Numbered from the stretch's first letter, positions 1-10,767 are shown. The stretch: 64,000 nt of DNA from Anniella stebbinsi (GCA_029215795.1 JARDYH010000002.1:296701973-296765972); one strand, 5' to 3'. Notes: generated by a model from the letters alone, not told the origin. Numbers and translations: made by a program.

Positions 1-280
1 CACCTTATACCTTGGATTTTGGACACTGGATTGCAAAAGGACCTTTCTCTGTCCTGCTGATTTGACTTCGTTGAACCAATAACATTCCCAGCTCTACTTA
101 CAGCTTCACCTTGCCTCACCCTCCCTCCTTCCCCTGCCTTGACAGGTTTATTACCCAGCTCCTCTGAAAGTGATTGATCACAGCCATTCCATAGCAGCCA
201 TGGTCAGCTGGCAAAGTCTCACAGTGATTTTCAGAAAGTGGTGCTGGGGATGTCCTGTTTGACATCTTGGCCATTGGCCA

Positions 281-393
281 GCATTCCCCAACCTGGTGCC
301 CTACAGATGTGCTAGACTACAACATGGCTGAATGGGTAGTCTAATATATCTGTAGTCTAATATATCTGGAGGACACCACCTAGGGAAGGCTGG
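281..393. mobile_element. Degenerate copy of a ~130-bp palindromic repeat (P130 family)
   Basis: The left end reads 'ccccaacctggtgccct' and the right end is its approximate reverse complement ('gga.gacacc...aggg'). This is the same pattern as better copies at 55,445, 58,771 and 58,911. The middle is decayed and carries a small tandem duplication of 'tagtctaatatatctg'. P130 is a label used only in this annotation. The first 280 bases of the window show nothing recognisable. Confidence 0.55.
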
Positions 394-499
394 CCTATAG
401 GATCCCATAGGGTTCCATCTTGCCCCCCCCCAAAAAAAAACCACTAAGAGATTTCCAGGAATCTGGAGTTCAATATCAGCAATATGAGGGTGACAACTC

Positions 500-746
500 T
501 ATCTCTCTTTTCCATCTTGTTCTGTCCTGAGCTGGATGTGGGCAAACAAATTAAAGTTCAATCCAGATAAAACAGAGATGCTCTCAGTCAGTAAAAATGG
601 TCTGGGGAAGGGATTCCCAGGTTCATACACTAAAAATGAAAGTACATACTTAGGGGGTTCTTTTGGATCCAGCCTTGATCCTGGATGACCAGGTGTCAGC
701 CATAGCCACCTTAGGATGGTGTAACAACTATGGAGACTGCCAATCT
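500..746 (+). mobile_element. CR1/L2-group LINE, ORF2 fragment, part 1
   Basis: Plus-strand translation gives a broken stretch resembling 'ANKLKFNPDKTEML', the segment after the reverse-transcriptase catalytic box in CR1/L2-group LINEs. The reading frame is disrupted, so this is a dead remnant. The element is interrupted by a SINE at 747 and continues at 969. Confidence 0.6.
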
Positions 747-968
747 AGTCAGGGTGGCATTTATTTCTAACATTTATATCCTGCTTTTTCCCCTTGCATG
801 GGACCCAAGGTGAGTTACATGGTATTCCTCCTCTCCAACATCACAACAAACCTGTGAGGTAGGCTAGGCTGAGATCCAGTGACTGGCCCAAAGACACCCA
901 GTGGGGACTAGAATTCAGATTTTCCAAGTCCTAATCCAACACTCTAACCACTATACCACACTGGTTCT
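747..968 (-). mobile_element. tRNA-derived SINE (MIR/CORE-like), minus strand
   Basis: Read on the minus strand it begins 'gaaccagtgtggtatagtgg' (degenerate A box), passes 'ttctagtccccac' (degenerate B box), 'gggccagtcac' and 'cctacctcacag', and ends in an A/T-rich tail near 'atataaatgttag'. The same layout is seen at 43,055, 45,765, 47,568 and 48,150. It is inserted inside the LINE fragment at 500-1302. Confidence 0.7.
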
Positions 969-1302
969 CTGCCTTAGTTACATCGGACTCAATTATTGTA
1001 ATGCACTCTAGGCAGAGCTACCTATGGAGAAACTAAAATTGGTTCAGAACGTGGTATCCAGGCAGTTCACTGAGGCTACAGGTAGGGAGCATATGACTCC
1101 CTTATTGAAACAACTGCACTGGTTTTCTATTTTAATTCAAAATGCTGGTGACACCCTGTATGGTTTGGTATGAGGATATTTGAAAAGCGCTTACTTGCAT
1201 ACAACCCTGCCCACCTGCTACAATCTCCATCAGAAGCTGCTGTGTATGTCCCAGGGTCCCCAGAATGCTTATTTGTCCATTTATACAACTTCCACAGGGG
1301 TA
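969..1302 (+). mobile_element. CR1/L2-group LINE, ORF2 fragment, part 2
   Basis: With frame corrections the plus strand reads like 'LNYCNAL', then 'LVQNVVSRQ', then 'REHMTPLLKQLHW', the conserved C-terminal block of CR1/L2-type ORF2. It continues the piece at 500-746 after the SINE. Many frameshifts make it a fossil. Confidence 0.65.
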
Positions 1303-1345
1303 ATCGTGTTACTCTGATGCAGCCAAACAACAAAAAGTCTAGTGG

Positions 1346-1480
1346 CACCTTAAAGACAAACACATTTATTCATTCTGGCATAACCTTTCATGGATGCTAT
1401 TCAATTCATACACCTGATGAAGTGGACAGCGTCCACAAAGGTTTATGCTAGAATAAATGAATCTGTTAGTCTTTAAGGTG
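1346..1480. mobile_element. Short fold-back element with ~50-bp inverted arms
   Basis: The left arm starts 'caccttaaagac' and the right arm ends 'gtctttaaggtg'. The arms stay complementary, with scattered mismatches, for about 50 bases ('attcattctggcataacctt' versus 'gtttatgctagaataaatga'). The loop carries 'cacctgatgaagtggac', a motif common in reptile repeats. It lies inside the LINE remnant between 1302 and 1655. Class not determined. Confidence 0.6.
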
Positions 1481-1654
1481 TATAGGAGTCTTTGATGTTT
1501 TTGTCGATTTATAAATAGTTGTCATAATTCTATTTAAATCCTTTTGTGATGTTATTGTATTATGGTACTGCTGTTTTAAATTGTCCATCACTTTCAGGGC
1601 CTTAGTAGGCAGAAAATCGACATTAAAGACATCATCACATTATTATTTTTATAT

Positions 1655-1945
1655 AGTTGGGACCAGGCTCTAGAACTCCCTCTCATGGGAGGTTTGTCTT
1701 GCCCCCTCCTTGATGGCCTTCTGCCAGATGGCTAAACCCTTCCTCTTTAGGAGGGCTTTGGGGCCTTGAATTGCTTTTAGCTCTTGCACTGATCTGTGTT
1801 TTGAATCACTGTACTGAATTGTTTTTATTGCTGCAAGGACATCTGATTGTTTTAAAAGCAGCCTTGTATGCTTTTGTATCTTACTACTTTTAGTAATTTT
1901 GTTTTTGATTTAACTTACTATTGATAGTTACCTTGCCTTTTTTAA
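1655..1945 (+). mobile_element. CR1/L2-group LINE 3' end
   Basis: 'ggaccaggctctagaactcc' followed by 'aacccttcctctttaggagg' is a decayed version of the 'LWNSLP...F..LKTHLF' C-terminal ORF2 block. It is followed by a T-rich 3' region. It is probably the same insertion as 500-1302. Confidence 0.5.
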
Positions 1946-1986
1946 AAAGAAGGAAACATAGGATAGAAATGTGTGATGTAGAGGTT

Positions 1987-2052
1987 AGGGCAGCCTTCCC
2001 AATCAGGTACATTCCAGGTGTATTGAACTGCAGCACCCACCATTCCCAGTCA
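1987..2052. mobile_element. P130 palindromic repeat, half copy
   Basis: 'gcagccttcccaatcaggta' leads into 'cattcccagtca', the left half of the P130 consensus seen in full at 55,445-55,581. Confidence 0.5.
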
Positions 2053-2095
2053 TAGTGTGGGACGGGCAGAATCATTTGGGCAATCTGCTAATATT

Positions 2096-2233
2096 TTAAG
2101 GGTGCAATCCTCTCTCTGCATGTTTAGAAAGAAAAAAAGGTCATAGAACTCCCAGCACCTAAGGCTGGCTGGCGACTGCTGAGAGTAGTACGGCTTTTTT
2201 CTATCTAAACATGCAGAGGATTGGGCCCTAAAT
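2096..2233. mobile_element. MITE with ~35-bp terminal inverted repeats
   Basis: The left end 'gcaatcctctctctgcatgt' and right end 'aacatgcagaggattgggcc' are inverted copies that continue into 'ttagaaagaaaaa' / 'ttttttctatctaa'. The termini resemble the shorter P90 elements (5828, 6952, 38,393), so it may be a longer relative. Confidence 0.6.
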
Positions 2234-2551
2234 GTATGATTTCAGACATTTTCCATAGAACATAAGGGATATCCTACTATTTCCCAGCAACTCCATCAAA
2301 AGCCCTTGCAGTACAAATATACTGGTGCCACACATACAAACACACATATGTAACAACTTCAGATGGGAATTCTATTTACAGTTATACATCAGCTGATTTA
2401 TTTTAGCAAAATCTCTTTAGATTGGAGAAAGGTTAAGCATGAAATGGTAGTTCTAGCCATTTCTGTGATTTTTCATGCCCTGTGTAATAATTAGCTAACC
2501 TGTTGGCTCACATAATATTCTTCAAGAAATGGTTGTTGCCTATAGCTACTG

Positions 2552-2580
2552 AGCAAATCTCCGTAAACTGGAGATTTGCT
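2552..2580. repeat. Perfect 11-bp hairpin
   Basis: 'agcaaatctcc' and 'ggagatttgct' are exact inverted copies separated by 7 bases. There is no evidence of function. Confidence 0.5.
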
Positions 2581-2995
2581 GTGGGATTGGAGTGTCTTGT
2601 GTGTCGCTGCTGCCGCCAAGTGACAGGCCATGAGGACTTCACAGAATCTTAACAGTTCAAAGCAGCAGTGTCCAAATCTTTTGTCTGTCTGGTCTTTTCC
2701 AAAGCTTTCCTCTCATATTTCCCAGGACTGGCTTCAGGTTTGAGGGGGTCCTGAGCAAAATGCCCTCTGACAGATCCCCTCATATCTTGCTGGACCCCCT
2801 CCAGCTTATGTTGCCATGGCAGCAGCTTTCCGAGGATGGTTGGGGGTTGCCATTGTCATTACCCGCTATGGCCCAAAGCGCTGGATGTAGTTTAACTCTG
2901 GGACATTGAGGAAGCTAAAACAGAGGTTAATCTGCATGGGTCCCAGCAGGGTATTCCTGGCAGCTGCCCTACGATATCAGATGCTGGTATCAGGC
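2581..2995. other. No gene or repeat recognised
   Basis: Mixed-composition unique sequence with no convincing open frame, splice-site pair or repeat family. Confidence 0.4.
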
Positions 2996-3475
2996 CCAAT
3001 ATTTTTTTATTCATTCATTCATGTACAACGTTTATATACCATTCCACATCTAAACAGACTCTGGAGCAGTGAACAATAAAGGATGAACAAATAAAAGAAT
3101 GAAACATCATATTAAAAAATATATATTTTTAAAAACAGAATACCAGTAAAAACTTTGGCTGGTTAGTCAAGGAAGACTTTCTGAAATATAGATGTTTTCA
3201 GGAGGACCCAAAAAAGCAACACAATGTTGGTGCCTGCCTAACCTCCAGAGGCAAGGAGTTCCATAGGAAGGGGCCGCCACACTGGATTATTCTCCGGGTG
3301 GACTCCAGTCGGGCCATAGGTCCATGCAGACATACCAGGAACCAAAAAGTAGGTCTCTATAGGACATTCCAGATACTGGTCCACTTCTGACAGCTTGATA
3401 ACTTCCAAGATGATGGGTGTAGGAGATGTAGACAGCCACAAGCAAGCCTCACCCACTTTTTAAGGGGCTGTTCAG
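2996..3475 (-). mobile_element. CR1/L2-group LINE 3' end, minus strand
   Basis: It begins with a T-rich stretch and 'ttcatgtacaacgtttatat', the reverse complement of a LINE 3' tail. Then comes a decayed C-terminal ORF region ('ggcaaggagttccataggaa' matches the usual 'FHGTPCL'-type block of these LINEs when read on the minus strand). It is 5'-truncated. Confidence 0.5.
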
Positions 3476-3753
3476 TTATATCTCCATTTTGGTGAGAATT
3501 AATTTGACCCTAGAAGCCTCAGACATGATAGAAGATTCTCGTAGGTCAGAATCCTGGAACTTGGCAGGGGGCATCAGAGAATGATTCACTAAGGCCATAA
3601 ATAATTCACATGAATGCATAATATGCATAATATTACAAACATGGACATCTCCACGGACTCCAAACATCGATAATTGGATATAAGACTCCTAGCCCTAGCT
3701 GCCTATGGAAATAACTTTTATACTATACTAAACTTACAAAAGAACAAATGTCA

Positions 3754-3786
<33 letters not shown>
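3754..3786 (+). repeat. (GAT)n microsatellite
   Basis: Eleven GAT units abut the 3' end of the LINE tail at 3787. CR1/L2-group LINEs often end in simple repeats of this kind. Confidence 0.9.
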
Positions 3787-3788
<2 letters not shown>

Positions 3789-3895
3789 ATTGCATTTGTA
3801 TACCGCCCCTTAGCTGTAGCTCTCTGGGTGGTTTACATAGGATTAAAACATTTAAAAACAATATACAAAAATTAAAACCGCAAATGTCTAAATGA
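3787..3895 (-). mobile_element. LINE 3' untranslated tail, minus strand
   Basis: 'tttgtataccgccccttagc' followed by 'ctctgggtggtttaca' and an A-rich run matches the tail seen at 9306 and 23,668 in the same orientation. Confidence 0.7.
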
Positions 3896-4510
3896 TATGA
3901 CTAAAGATTCTTGAGCTCTATGTGGAATGGAGTGAATCAGCATCACAACTAATCAGAAACCACTGCAATATGCTTCACAATCTTTTCCATTTTTTTAAAA
4001 AAACACAATTTTCATCGTCATCATTGTTCAATAAAATAAAATACACTAATTATGTAGGATAATCCTGTTTTAATTGCAGTAATGATTTTAGGGTTTTGCT
4101 TATTTTAGTTAGAGGACTTCTCTATATATGTAAATAAGTCCTGACCTCTGTTTGATGAAAAGTATTTTCTCAGTTATTTTCTGTTTTGCCTTTTTAGTTA
4201 CATTTGCCATACTCCACCACAAAGCAGAGATAATAATGCTGCTAAAACCTCTACTAAAAATCACTAGCGTTCCATTGCTGAGAGAGATTTTTTTAAAAAA
4301 AACACTGTTTATTTAAAACAGATTCCCATATATATTATATAAAACAAAAAGTATGATAAAAATACACTCCAGACTTGGTCACTCAAATCAAAACCCTATA
4401 CAACATAGATAAAAGATAAATGTAATAGGTAATATGGATCAGAATTTGAAGAAGTGTACTAAATAGGCTAGAATTCATGCTGTTTTGGTATTGGGTATGT
4501 CTTTAACTTA
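3896..4510. other. AT-rich stretch, nothing recognised
   Basis: AT-rich sequence with poly-A/T runs and no credible coding frame. Confidence 0.4.
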
Positions 4511-4752
4511 GTTCCCTTCCATGCCAAAGTTTTCTACGATTGTCTCAGCCAGAATCATTGCCCTTTCCCTTAACATTGCTATATCTATTTTATGTTTTTA
4601 TGGTTTTAAAATTTTGTATATTATTTGTTTTATATTTTTACTGGTTTTAAATTTTGTATATCTGTTTTCTGAAATATTCAGTGTTTTAATCTTTGTAAAC
4701 CGCCCAGAGAGCTTCATCTAGGGGTGGTATATAAATGTTAATAATAATAATA
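4511..4752 (+). mobile_element. LINE 3' end, plus strand, ending in (TAA)n
   Basis: A T-rich 3' region leads to 'gtaaaccgcccagagagctt' and 'ggtatataaatgttaataat', the plus-strand counterpart of the tail at 3787. It ends in TAA units at 4740-4752, which abut the R4/Dong-type fragment. Confidence 0.75.
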
Positions 4753-4753
4753 A

Positions 4754-5318
4754 CAATATGGGCAGACACAATACAGCTGCAAAAATAATTCACCAACAAC
4801 CGGCCATCAAATTCACCCTCATCAAACAACCTACACCATACGATACATACTCATCCAAAACAATCTTGGAAAATGCACATCATAAAATTTACTGGGACAG
4901 AACGATCCATACAGACAAGACAACACCTTGCAACCAACCAGACATAATGGTCATAAACAAAAAAGAAAAACACACGTACCTCATTGACATAGCAATACCT
5001 AATGACAAAAATGTTGTAGAAACGGAAGAGGAAAAGGCAGGAAAATATTCACCACTGGCCATGGAAGTCAAAGAACTATGGCAACAGGAAAAGGTCACAA
5101 TGATTCCATTGGTCACATCAGTAACCGGCATTACATCAAAAAACTATACAGAAAATCTTCAGAAACTGGGCCTACCAAAATACATCCACACCAACATCCA
5201 GAAAGCAATCATAATTAAAACATGCTCAATTGTCAGGAAATTCCTGAATCTGTAAAAGACAGTATGACTTGGCAAAGCCCGTCATGTCCATCTAGAAAAA
5301 CCGCCACAAGCGAGAAAG

Positions 5319-5319
<1 letters not shown>
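4754..5319 (+). mobile_element. R4/Dong-type LINE, 3' fragment between TAA repeats
   Basis: A 5'-truncated LINE piece encodes the C-terminal endonuclease-like region (4758-5255) and a ~60-base 3' untranslated region. TAA repeats lie immediately on both sides (4740-4752 and 5320-5361). Dong elements are known to target TAA repeats and R4-clade elements are known in lizards, which fits the placement. Clade assignment is inference from the protein pattern. Confidence 0.6.
4758..5255 (+). pseudogene. C-terminal domain of R4/Dong-type LINE ORF (restriction-like endonuclease)
   Basis: An open frame of 165 codons. 'GRHNTAAKIIH' (residues 2-12) looks like the histidine end of the zinc knuckle that precedes the endonuclease in R2/R4-type elements. 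'QPDIMVI' (60-66) followed by 'YLIDIAIP' (74-81) fits the PD...D spacing of the restriction-like endonuclease. 'GLPKYIHTNIQKAIIIKTC' near residues 138-156 is the conserved C-terminal helix region. The intact protein would cut target DNA for target-primed reverse transcription; here the whole N-terminal and reverse-transcriptase part is missing, so it cannot act. The first ATG is simply the first in the surviving frame. It is surprisingly free of stops for a fossil, which suggests a fairly recent insertion. Family R2/R4/Dong is likely, exact clade uncertain. Confidence 0.65.
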
Positions 5320-5360
<41 letters not shown>

Positions 5361-5361
5361 G
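5320..5361 (+). repeat. (TAA)n microsatellite, ~14 units
   Basis: A pure TAA/AAT run immediately after the R4/Dong-type fragment. It produces poly-Asn or poly-Leu in neighbouring spurious frames. Confidence 0.9.
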
Positions 5362-5827
5362 CAGCAGCTTTGGTTCCCCCTTCCCTTCCTCTGGAGGAGC
5401 TTCAACAGATTTATCTACATGTTCCATACCTCTAAAGCTTGATATATATGGCATTCTAATGCTAAGTATAAAACTGGCACTATTGGTAGCACTACTAGCA
5501 TTCTTGTGGTTTACAGGGAGGTATTTCTATGAATAAAGTTGCTCAAATGAAATTAGTGGTGGGGAATAGAATGCAACACATAACCAATAACCTCCAGTAT
5601 TACCGTGTAGCTCTTTTATTCTGGGTGCACTGGTGCGTTATAGCTTTTTGCCTGCATTTGTTGTCCAGGAAATTATGACACTATTGGCAGCAACCTAGGG
5701 CATACTCTGAGACTTCAAAAGACCAAGAGAGATGAAGGAAGATTGGGGAAGGTAGCAGCACCTGAAAGAAGGAGGTAGTCTGGTATTCTACCCTACCACA
5801 AAAAGCTTTGGATGGCTTAACTATTTA

Positions 5828-5917
5828 CAGCACAATCCTATACAAATCTATTCAGAAATAAATCCCACTGAGTTCCATGGGGTTTACTCCCAGGTAACTA
5901 GGTATACATTGCAGCCT
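5828..5917. mobile_element. P90 near-palindromic MITE
   Basis: 'cagcacaatcctatac' at one end and 'gtatacattgcagcct' at the other, with 'aataaatcccactgag' facing 'ggggtttactcccagg'. The whole ~90-bp element folds back on itself. Sister copies lie at 6952, 28,466, 37,643, 38,393, 47,837 and 62,152. P90 is a label for this annotation only. Confidence 0.75.
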
Positions 5918-6130
5918 TATTTATTTGAAAAACATTTCCATAACCCAATTCAAAATTTCCAAAGTGGTTTACAACAAAATACACAAGCACAAAAACCAGT
6001 CACAGGAGAGAGAGAGCGAGAGAGAGCGAGAGAGAGCGAGAGAGAAATGCATTAAAAGTTAAACATCTTGGATTTTTTTTTTAAAAAAAGGAGTCTTTGC
6101 CTTGTGCCTAAATGTCATTAACATAGAGGC
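5918..6130 (-). mobile_element. CR1/L2-like LINE 3' end, minus strand
   Basis: 'ttatttgaaaaacatttcca' then 'aatttccaaagtggtttaca' is the reverse of a LINE 3' tail. It is interrupted by a purine-rich 10-bp tandem repeat at 6005-6045. Confidence 0.45.
6005..6045 (+). repeat. Purine tandem repeat, 10-bp period
   Basis: Four near-identical copies of 'agagagcgag'. Confidence 0.85.
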
Positions 6131-6950
6131 CAAATGAGCATCCCTGGGGAGACAAGTGAGATGGCACTACCCAAAATACCCTCTGCAGTACGTGGGTTAT
6201 ACTGCAGTTTGTGTTGAGAAAGAAAGATGACTCCATTGAGCATCATGGTATTGTGTATCAAAAAGAGGTATCACTCCCAGCATGTACTCCCTTAAAATAT
6301 GCAACACCAATAAAGAATAGCACTTCTCTGTTCAGGGATGGATGAATCTGTTAGTTTCACTTTCTACTGCATTCAAATTTTCTAAATTGAAGGTTCTTTC
6401 CATGCCATTTATGAAGAAATATGTAAATATGTGTACATTCTTATTTATTTATTTATTTATTTAAAAAATGAACAGAATTCTCTCCCATCTGCATTGGCCA
6501 AATTAAAGTACAGCTATTTCCAACATGGAGACGACCGTGTTGTACTTGCCTTCTACGTAGCTCCCACATTTAATTTCTCCCTATATATATATATATATAT
6601 ATATCCATCCCATTAATGAAGAAATTTGAGAATTGGAGTAAGTTCTTATAAAAAAATGAACCAAATGAAATCCTCATCTATCCCTACTCTCACCCCTCCA
6701 GATGCATTCATCCTGTATAGTATAGTGAGCTCTCTGGTAATTCTACAGCTGCAGCTATACATGCGAGCTTTTTTTTTTTTTTAAATCATGATGAAATTAA
6801 GAACAGTGTCTAAAGATCTTAACACAGGACCCTGGTTAAGATGCTAGCAGAGATGAGGTTGTGATCCTCTTTTCTTCCACCCCAAATCTGTTAATACAGT
6901 TGTCTTCCAGAAATTCATGTTCACTGAAGCAAATGCCATTGATGTACATT
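6131..6950. other. Non-coding stretch with (TTTA)n and (TA)n
   Basis: It contains a TTTA run at 6441-6463, a TA run at 6582-6604 and a T15-like run near 6772. No gene recognised. Confidence 0.5.
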
Positions 6951-6951
6951 T

Positions 6952-7018
6952 CAGTGCAATCCTATGCATGTTTACTTAGTGGGACTTATTCCCAAGTAAG
7001 TCTGCATTAGACTGCAGG
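6952..7018. mobile_element. P90 MITE, internally deleted
   Basis: 'cagtgcaatcctatgcatgt' is the canonical P90 left end. The right side 'cattagactgcagg' is its degenerate inverse, with about 25 bases missing from the middle. Confidence 0.7.
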
Positions 7019-7447
7019 CAGAATAATAAATTGTATTCCCCTTTCTTAGTTTGTGTGCTTAATTAATATCATTATATGCCCTGGAAATTACTTCTCTGCG
7101 GAGAGGATGCCCTAGGAAAGCTGGAAGCAACCCTCACTCTCATTCCAAACAAATGTACAAAGAGAGATCACCCATATGCAGAATCCACTTCTCTTTTTTG
7201 CAACCTTGTTCTTGAACTGTCCTAAGAGCTTTTCAATTGCTATGACATTTTCAGCCAAAGAAGAAATAGTTGTTGCGCAGCAATGTTTTACAGGCAATTA
7301 CTTTATCTGGTCACTGGAGCAATCCCGTCCCCTTTTCCCTTTATCTCCACCAATGAAAGGAACCAAAGCGATCAAGTTAAATCATCACACAAAGACAAGA
7401 TATGCACACAGTAGTGGGGGGGGGGGGAAGGGGGCTCATCTTGTTAG
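7019..7447. other. No gene recognised; G-run at ~7413
   Basis: Unique sequence with short overlapping frames on both strands and no splice support. A run of about 13 G lies near 7413-7425. Confidence 0.4.
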
Positions 7448-7733
7448 CAGGTGCCTGAGCTGCAGGGTGAAGGGTTGTGTTTAACAAGGCTAGCCCTTTA
7501 AGACAATGTGGTGGGCTTACCTCCTGCAGCTGTTGACAGGTTTGATTCCTCTCTCCCAGAGCCCATTGTGGCCACAGTGGGAGGCTCCTGTGGAAAATGT
7601 GCCAAAGCAAGGCAGGGAGCAAGAGCTTTTCAATGAGCTTCCCAGCGGGAGAAACCCCCCCACCCCCAACTAAATAGATGGGTTGGGCCAAGTCTGGGCA
7701 TGTGATGGGAAAGAGGTCACTTTCAGGCACCTG
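7448..7733. mobile_element. Possible short DNA transposon, 11-bp terminal repeats
   Basis: 'caggtgcctga' at 7448 is matched exactly by 'tcaggcacctg' ending at 7733. I see no flanking duplication, so the call is tentative. Confidence 0.35.
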
Positions 7734-9305
7734 AGCACCATTGACTTTCTATGTTTAAGGTTTCTGACATCTCTTAACTAGCTTTTCCCCTTTCCCCTTC
7801 TTTGCTTAAAATGCAGAGGTACTTAGCTTAAAAGCACTAAATGTTCCTTCATGATGGGCTTCTCTATCCCACCTCCCCGCCTCGCCGCCAGTAAGTGTGT
7901 CTTGGAGAATTTTCTGCTCTTTTCACAATTCCGTCCTGGGAAAGGTGACGGGAATTTTATCTCCTTCAGCCTGTCACTTACGTGCATTGTTGTGATTAGT
8001 CAAAATAAGCGATCCCTTTGATTTATCCATTTTACAAAGCGCAGACACAACAAGCCTCTTTGGGATTCTATTAAAAGGGGGGATTTTCAGACACTAGCTT
8101 TTTAAGAGCTATTTAATACATACATGCCCTTCAGATTGCTTTGAAGGTTTGGGTGACAGCTGAGAGCCAAGATGCTAATGTATGATATGCCAGGACATTT
8201 TAAAAAGTATTTTATATTTGGCTGCAATATTTCACCTATTAATCAGATTCAAAACCTTTTGATCAACTAAAAAGATACCCCCAATTAGTTAGGCAGAAGG
8301 CTCTTTTATTAGCAGTACTACAAACCTGTAGGTGGGAAGCACAATGTTAAAAGAGTATTGCTCCTCCCTCACCCATGAAGGAATGTGACTTCTACAATAG
8401 TGTCTGCTATGCCACATGTGTGCATTGTGTAAAAACGAGGGAACAATGTGTATTTTTGCACATCATGTATTTATAGTCCTATGTAAGGGTTTCATTCAAC
8501 ATTGGATGAGTGGAATTTCCCTTGCGCAGCAGAACTTTCTTTTATTCCCCTCCCTCCTTCAACCTTACTGCCCCTCCAGATCTGCTCCAGAACCTCCTCC
8601 AATTCCACAGCAGACCAGGGGACTGAAAGGGTAGGGGGAATTGCCCCCTTCCCATTCCACCAATGGAATTCTTCCATCGCAGAACAACACCAGTTGGATT
8701 TTACCCTAAATTAATGCAGATATGATCTCAATTGAGTAACCATTTAATCAACTAATTCAATTAATCAACAAAGACTTCTTTAAACAACCAGTACTTACAC
8801 TTGAATTGTATACCATTATGCTGTGTCCACACTAGCTTTTTTCCCAGGGATTGGGGGCTGCTATATGATGCAATGATATAATGAGTTGAAAATGGCTCTT
8901 TTCCGCTGCCAACTATCCCTGCCTTGTGTAGCAGGGGTTCCAACCTTACCCTAACCCTCCATTACTTCTCCATGTTGCCACAGAAATAACCTTGCTTCTT
9001 TGCCAGAAGAACAGAGCAGTAGAGATGTGGCTGGCTGGCTAGAAATATTGTTTGCTCTGACAATACTTTCTTGGAAAGGACAGTGCAGCCTTAGACTCTC
9101 TAGGCACCTGGGGAGAAAGCAGAGTGGCAGCCAGCAGCACAGGAGAGTAATGAAAGGGCCAGACAAAGAGTGAATAAAGTACAGAGAGGAAAAATTGTCT
9201 AGTTAATATACGGAGCATGCTGGAGTGAAAGGGATGGACCAAGGGGCTTGTTTCTTCTTCTCCCCAATGCCCATACTTCAAACCCAACACCAGTTTTCAC
9301 AGTTG
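7734..9305. other. Unique non-coding sequence; candidate conserved element at ~7900-8290
   Basis: No repeat family is recognised. The part around 7900-8290 is low in repeats and dense in AT-rich motifs (for example 'cctttgat' and 'taatcagatt'), a texture often seen in conserved enhancers. Conservation itself cannot be judged from one sequence. Confidence 0.3.
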
Positions 9306-9640
9306 AGATGATGATTATTATTATTTATTACATTTATATACTGCCCCATAGCCAAAGCTTTCTGGGCAGTTTACAAAAATTAAAAGATTGAACATTAAAA
9401 AGTCAATATACAAAATTTAAAACATAAAAACAACTAATATTTAAAACATTTTAAACTTGAAGCCTGGCCAGGAATTCACTTAAAAACCTCAACTTAAGCT
9501 GTTAAAATGCCTGGGAGAAAAGAAAAGTTTTGACCTGTCACCAAAAAGATAACAGTGTTGGTGCCTGGCCAACTTGGCTGGTTTGGGTTGGAAGAGAATC
9601 TTTGGGTACCAGCCTAATCCCTTGAAAGGGGAGGGGAGCT
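9306..9640 (-). mobile_element. CR1/L2-group LINE 3' end, minus strand
   Basis: 'tttatatactgccccatagc', 'ctttctgggcagtttacaaa' and the A-rich block are the tail. 'cctgggagaaaagaaaagtt' and 'aagataacagtgttggtgcc' are the C-terminal ORF block on the minus strand ('KTFLFSQAF' type). It is one of the clearest copies in the window. Confidence 0.75.
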
Positions 9641-9829
9641 GTGCTGAATTTGGCTTTCCTTGCTCAGTAGGTTTCTGTGCTATTATTTGAGTGTTTGCTG
9701 TCCATACTTTCAAAGGGCACCACAGGAATGACTTTGGAATAGTTTTACCTTACTGGGCAAGGAACCCTGGCTTTGAATGTGCAATGCAGAAGAGCTGCAA
9801 TGTTAACTATAAGATTGTTACAATATAGA

Positions 9830-9831
<2 letters not shown>

Positions 9832-9864
<33 letters not shown>
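9832..9864 (+). repeat. (CT)n microsatellite
   Basis: About 16 CT units directly next to the 3' end of the L1 fragment at 9866. Confidence 0.9.
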
Positions 9865-9865
<1 letters not shown>

Positions 9866-9867
<2 letters not shown>

Positions 9868-10330
9868 TCTTTTTTCCGATTTAAGATTTTTATTGTTTTC
9901 AAACAAAGATAAAACACAAACAATACAACACACAACATTAAGATGAACTTCCAAATTTCTCCAACATACAAAAATATCTATGTTTTCTTTTACGCTTTAT
10001 CAAAAAATAAAAAAGAAACAAAATAGTGAGTGAATTCCCTGACTTCCCTGTCTTATCAATGGTTTTCTTCCAATTTAATCACTGAATCCACATGCAAATA
10101 TATCCTTCCCTTCTCTCTCTTTTGAAAAAACTATCAGAGGTTTCCATTCCTCAATAAACCTTATTGTTGTTTTGTCTTTTATTATCTCAGTGAGTTTTGC
10201 CATTTCCACCAACTCTGTCATCTTCAATAGCCATTCCTCTGTTGGTACTTTCTTACTCTTCCAGTTCTGAGCATATATTAATCTTGCTGCCGTTATCATA
10301 TATCTTGCTGCTGTTATCATGTATTATCTC
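9866..10330 (-). mobile_element. L1 LINE, 5'-truncated 3' fragment, minus strand
   Basis: On the minus strand, 10,320-10,075 reads like the end of L1 ORF2 ('AARLIYAQNWKS', 'TEEWLLKMTELVEMAKLTE', 'FIEEWKPLI'). An A-rich 3' region follows. The sequence differs from the full-length L1 at 14.6-20.3 kb in the homologous region, so it is a different L1 lineage. A small tandem duplication ('cttgctg.cgttatcata') lies at the truncated 5' end. Confidence 0.75.
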
Positions 10331-10632
10331 TCTTCTTCACCTATCAGTAAGCTTTACAACAATCTTTAAAGGTATGTCAGTATTATTATCCTATTTAACA
10401 GATAGCAGCTATGTTCATAGCTAAGGTACCATTTAAGCTGGGAACAATTACCTCAGAGCTGCATGGCCCACCTCCCTATGTTCACAGCAGATCCACTGGA
10501 GAAGAAAGGGCACCCATCTGCTACCAGGGATCCCAGAAATGTTTTTAAGGTCGTCCAATATTAAATTGAAAAGGGGTCACAACTATTCTGAAAAGACACA
10601 GGTCATGAATATTAGAGAAGGGTAGAAGGGTT
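10331..10632. other. No gene recognised
   Basis: Unique sequence; nothing supportable seen. Confidence 0.4.
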
Positions 10633-10767
10633 GGGCCACTTGTGCCCCTCCAAATGCAGTGGTACTGCATCTCTCTTCATGCCTGATCATTGGCTATGCT
10701 GGATAGCGCTGATGGGAGTTGTAGCCCAAGAACGCCTGGTGGGCCACAGGTTGTCCACCCCAGAACT
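10633..10767. mobile_element. P130 palindromic repeat
   Basis: 'ttgggccacttgtgcccctc' at the left and 'ggtgggccacaggttg' at the right enclose 'cctgatcattggctatgctg' and 'gatgggagttgtagccc', the P130 core. Confidence 0.7.
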
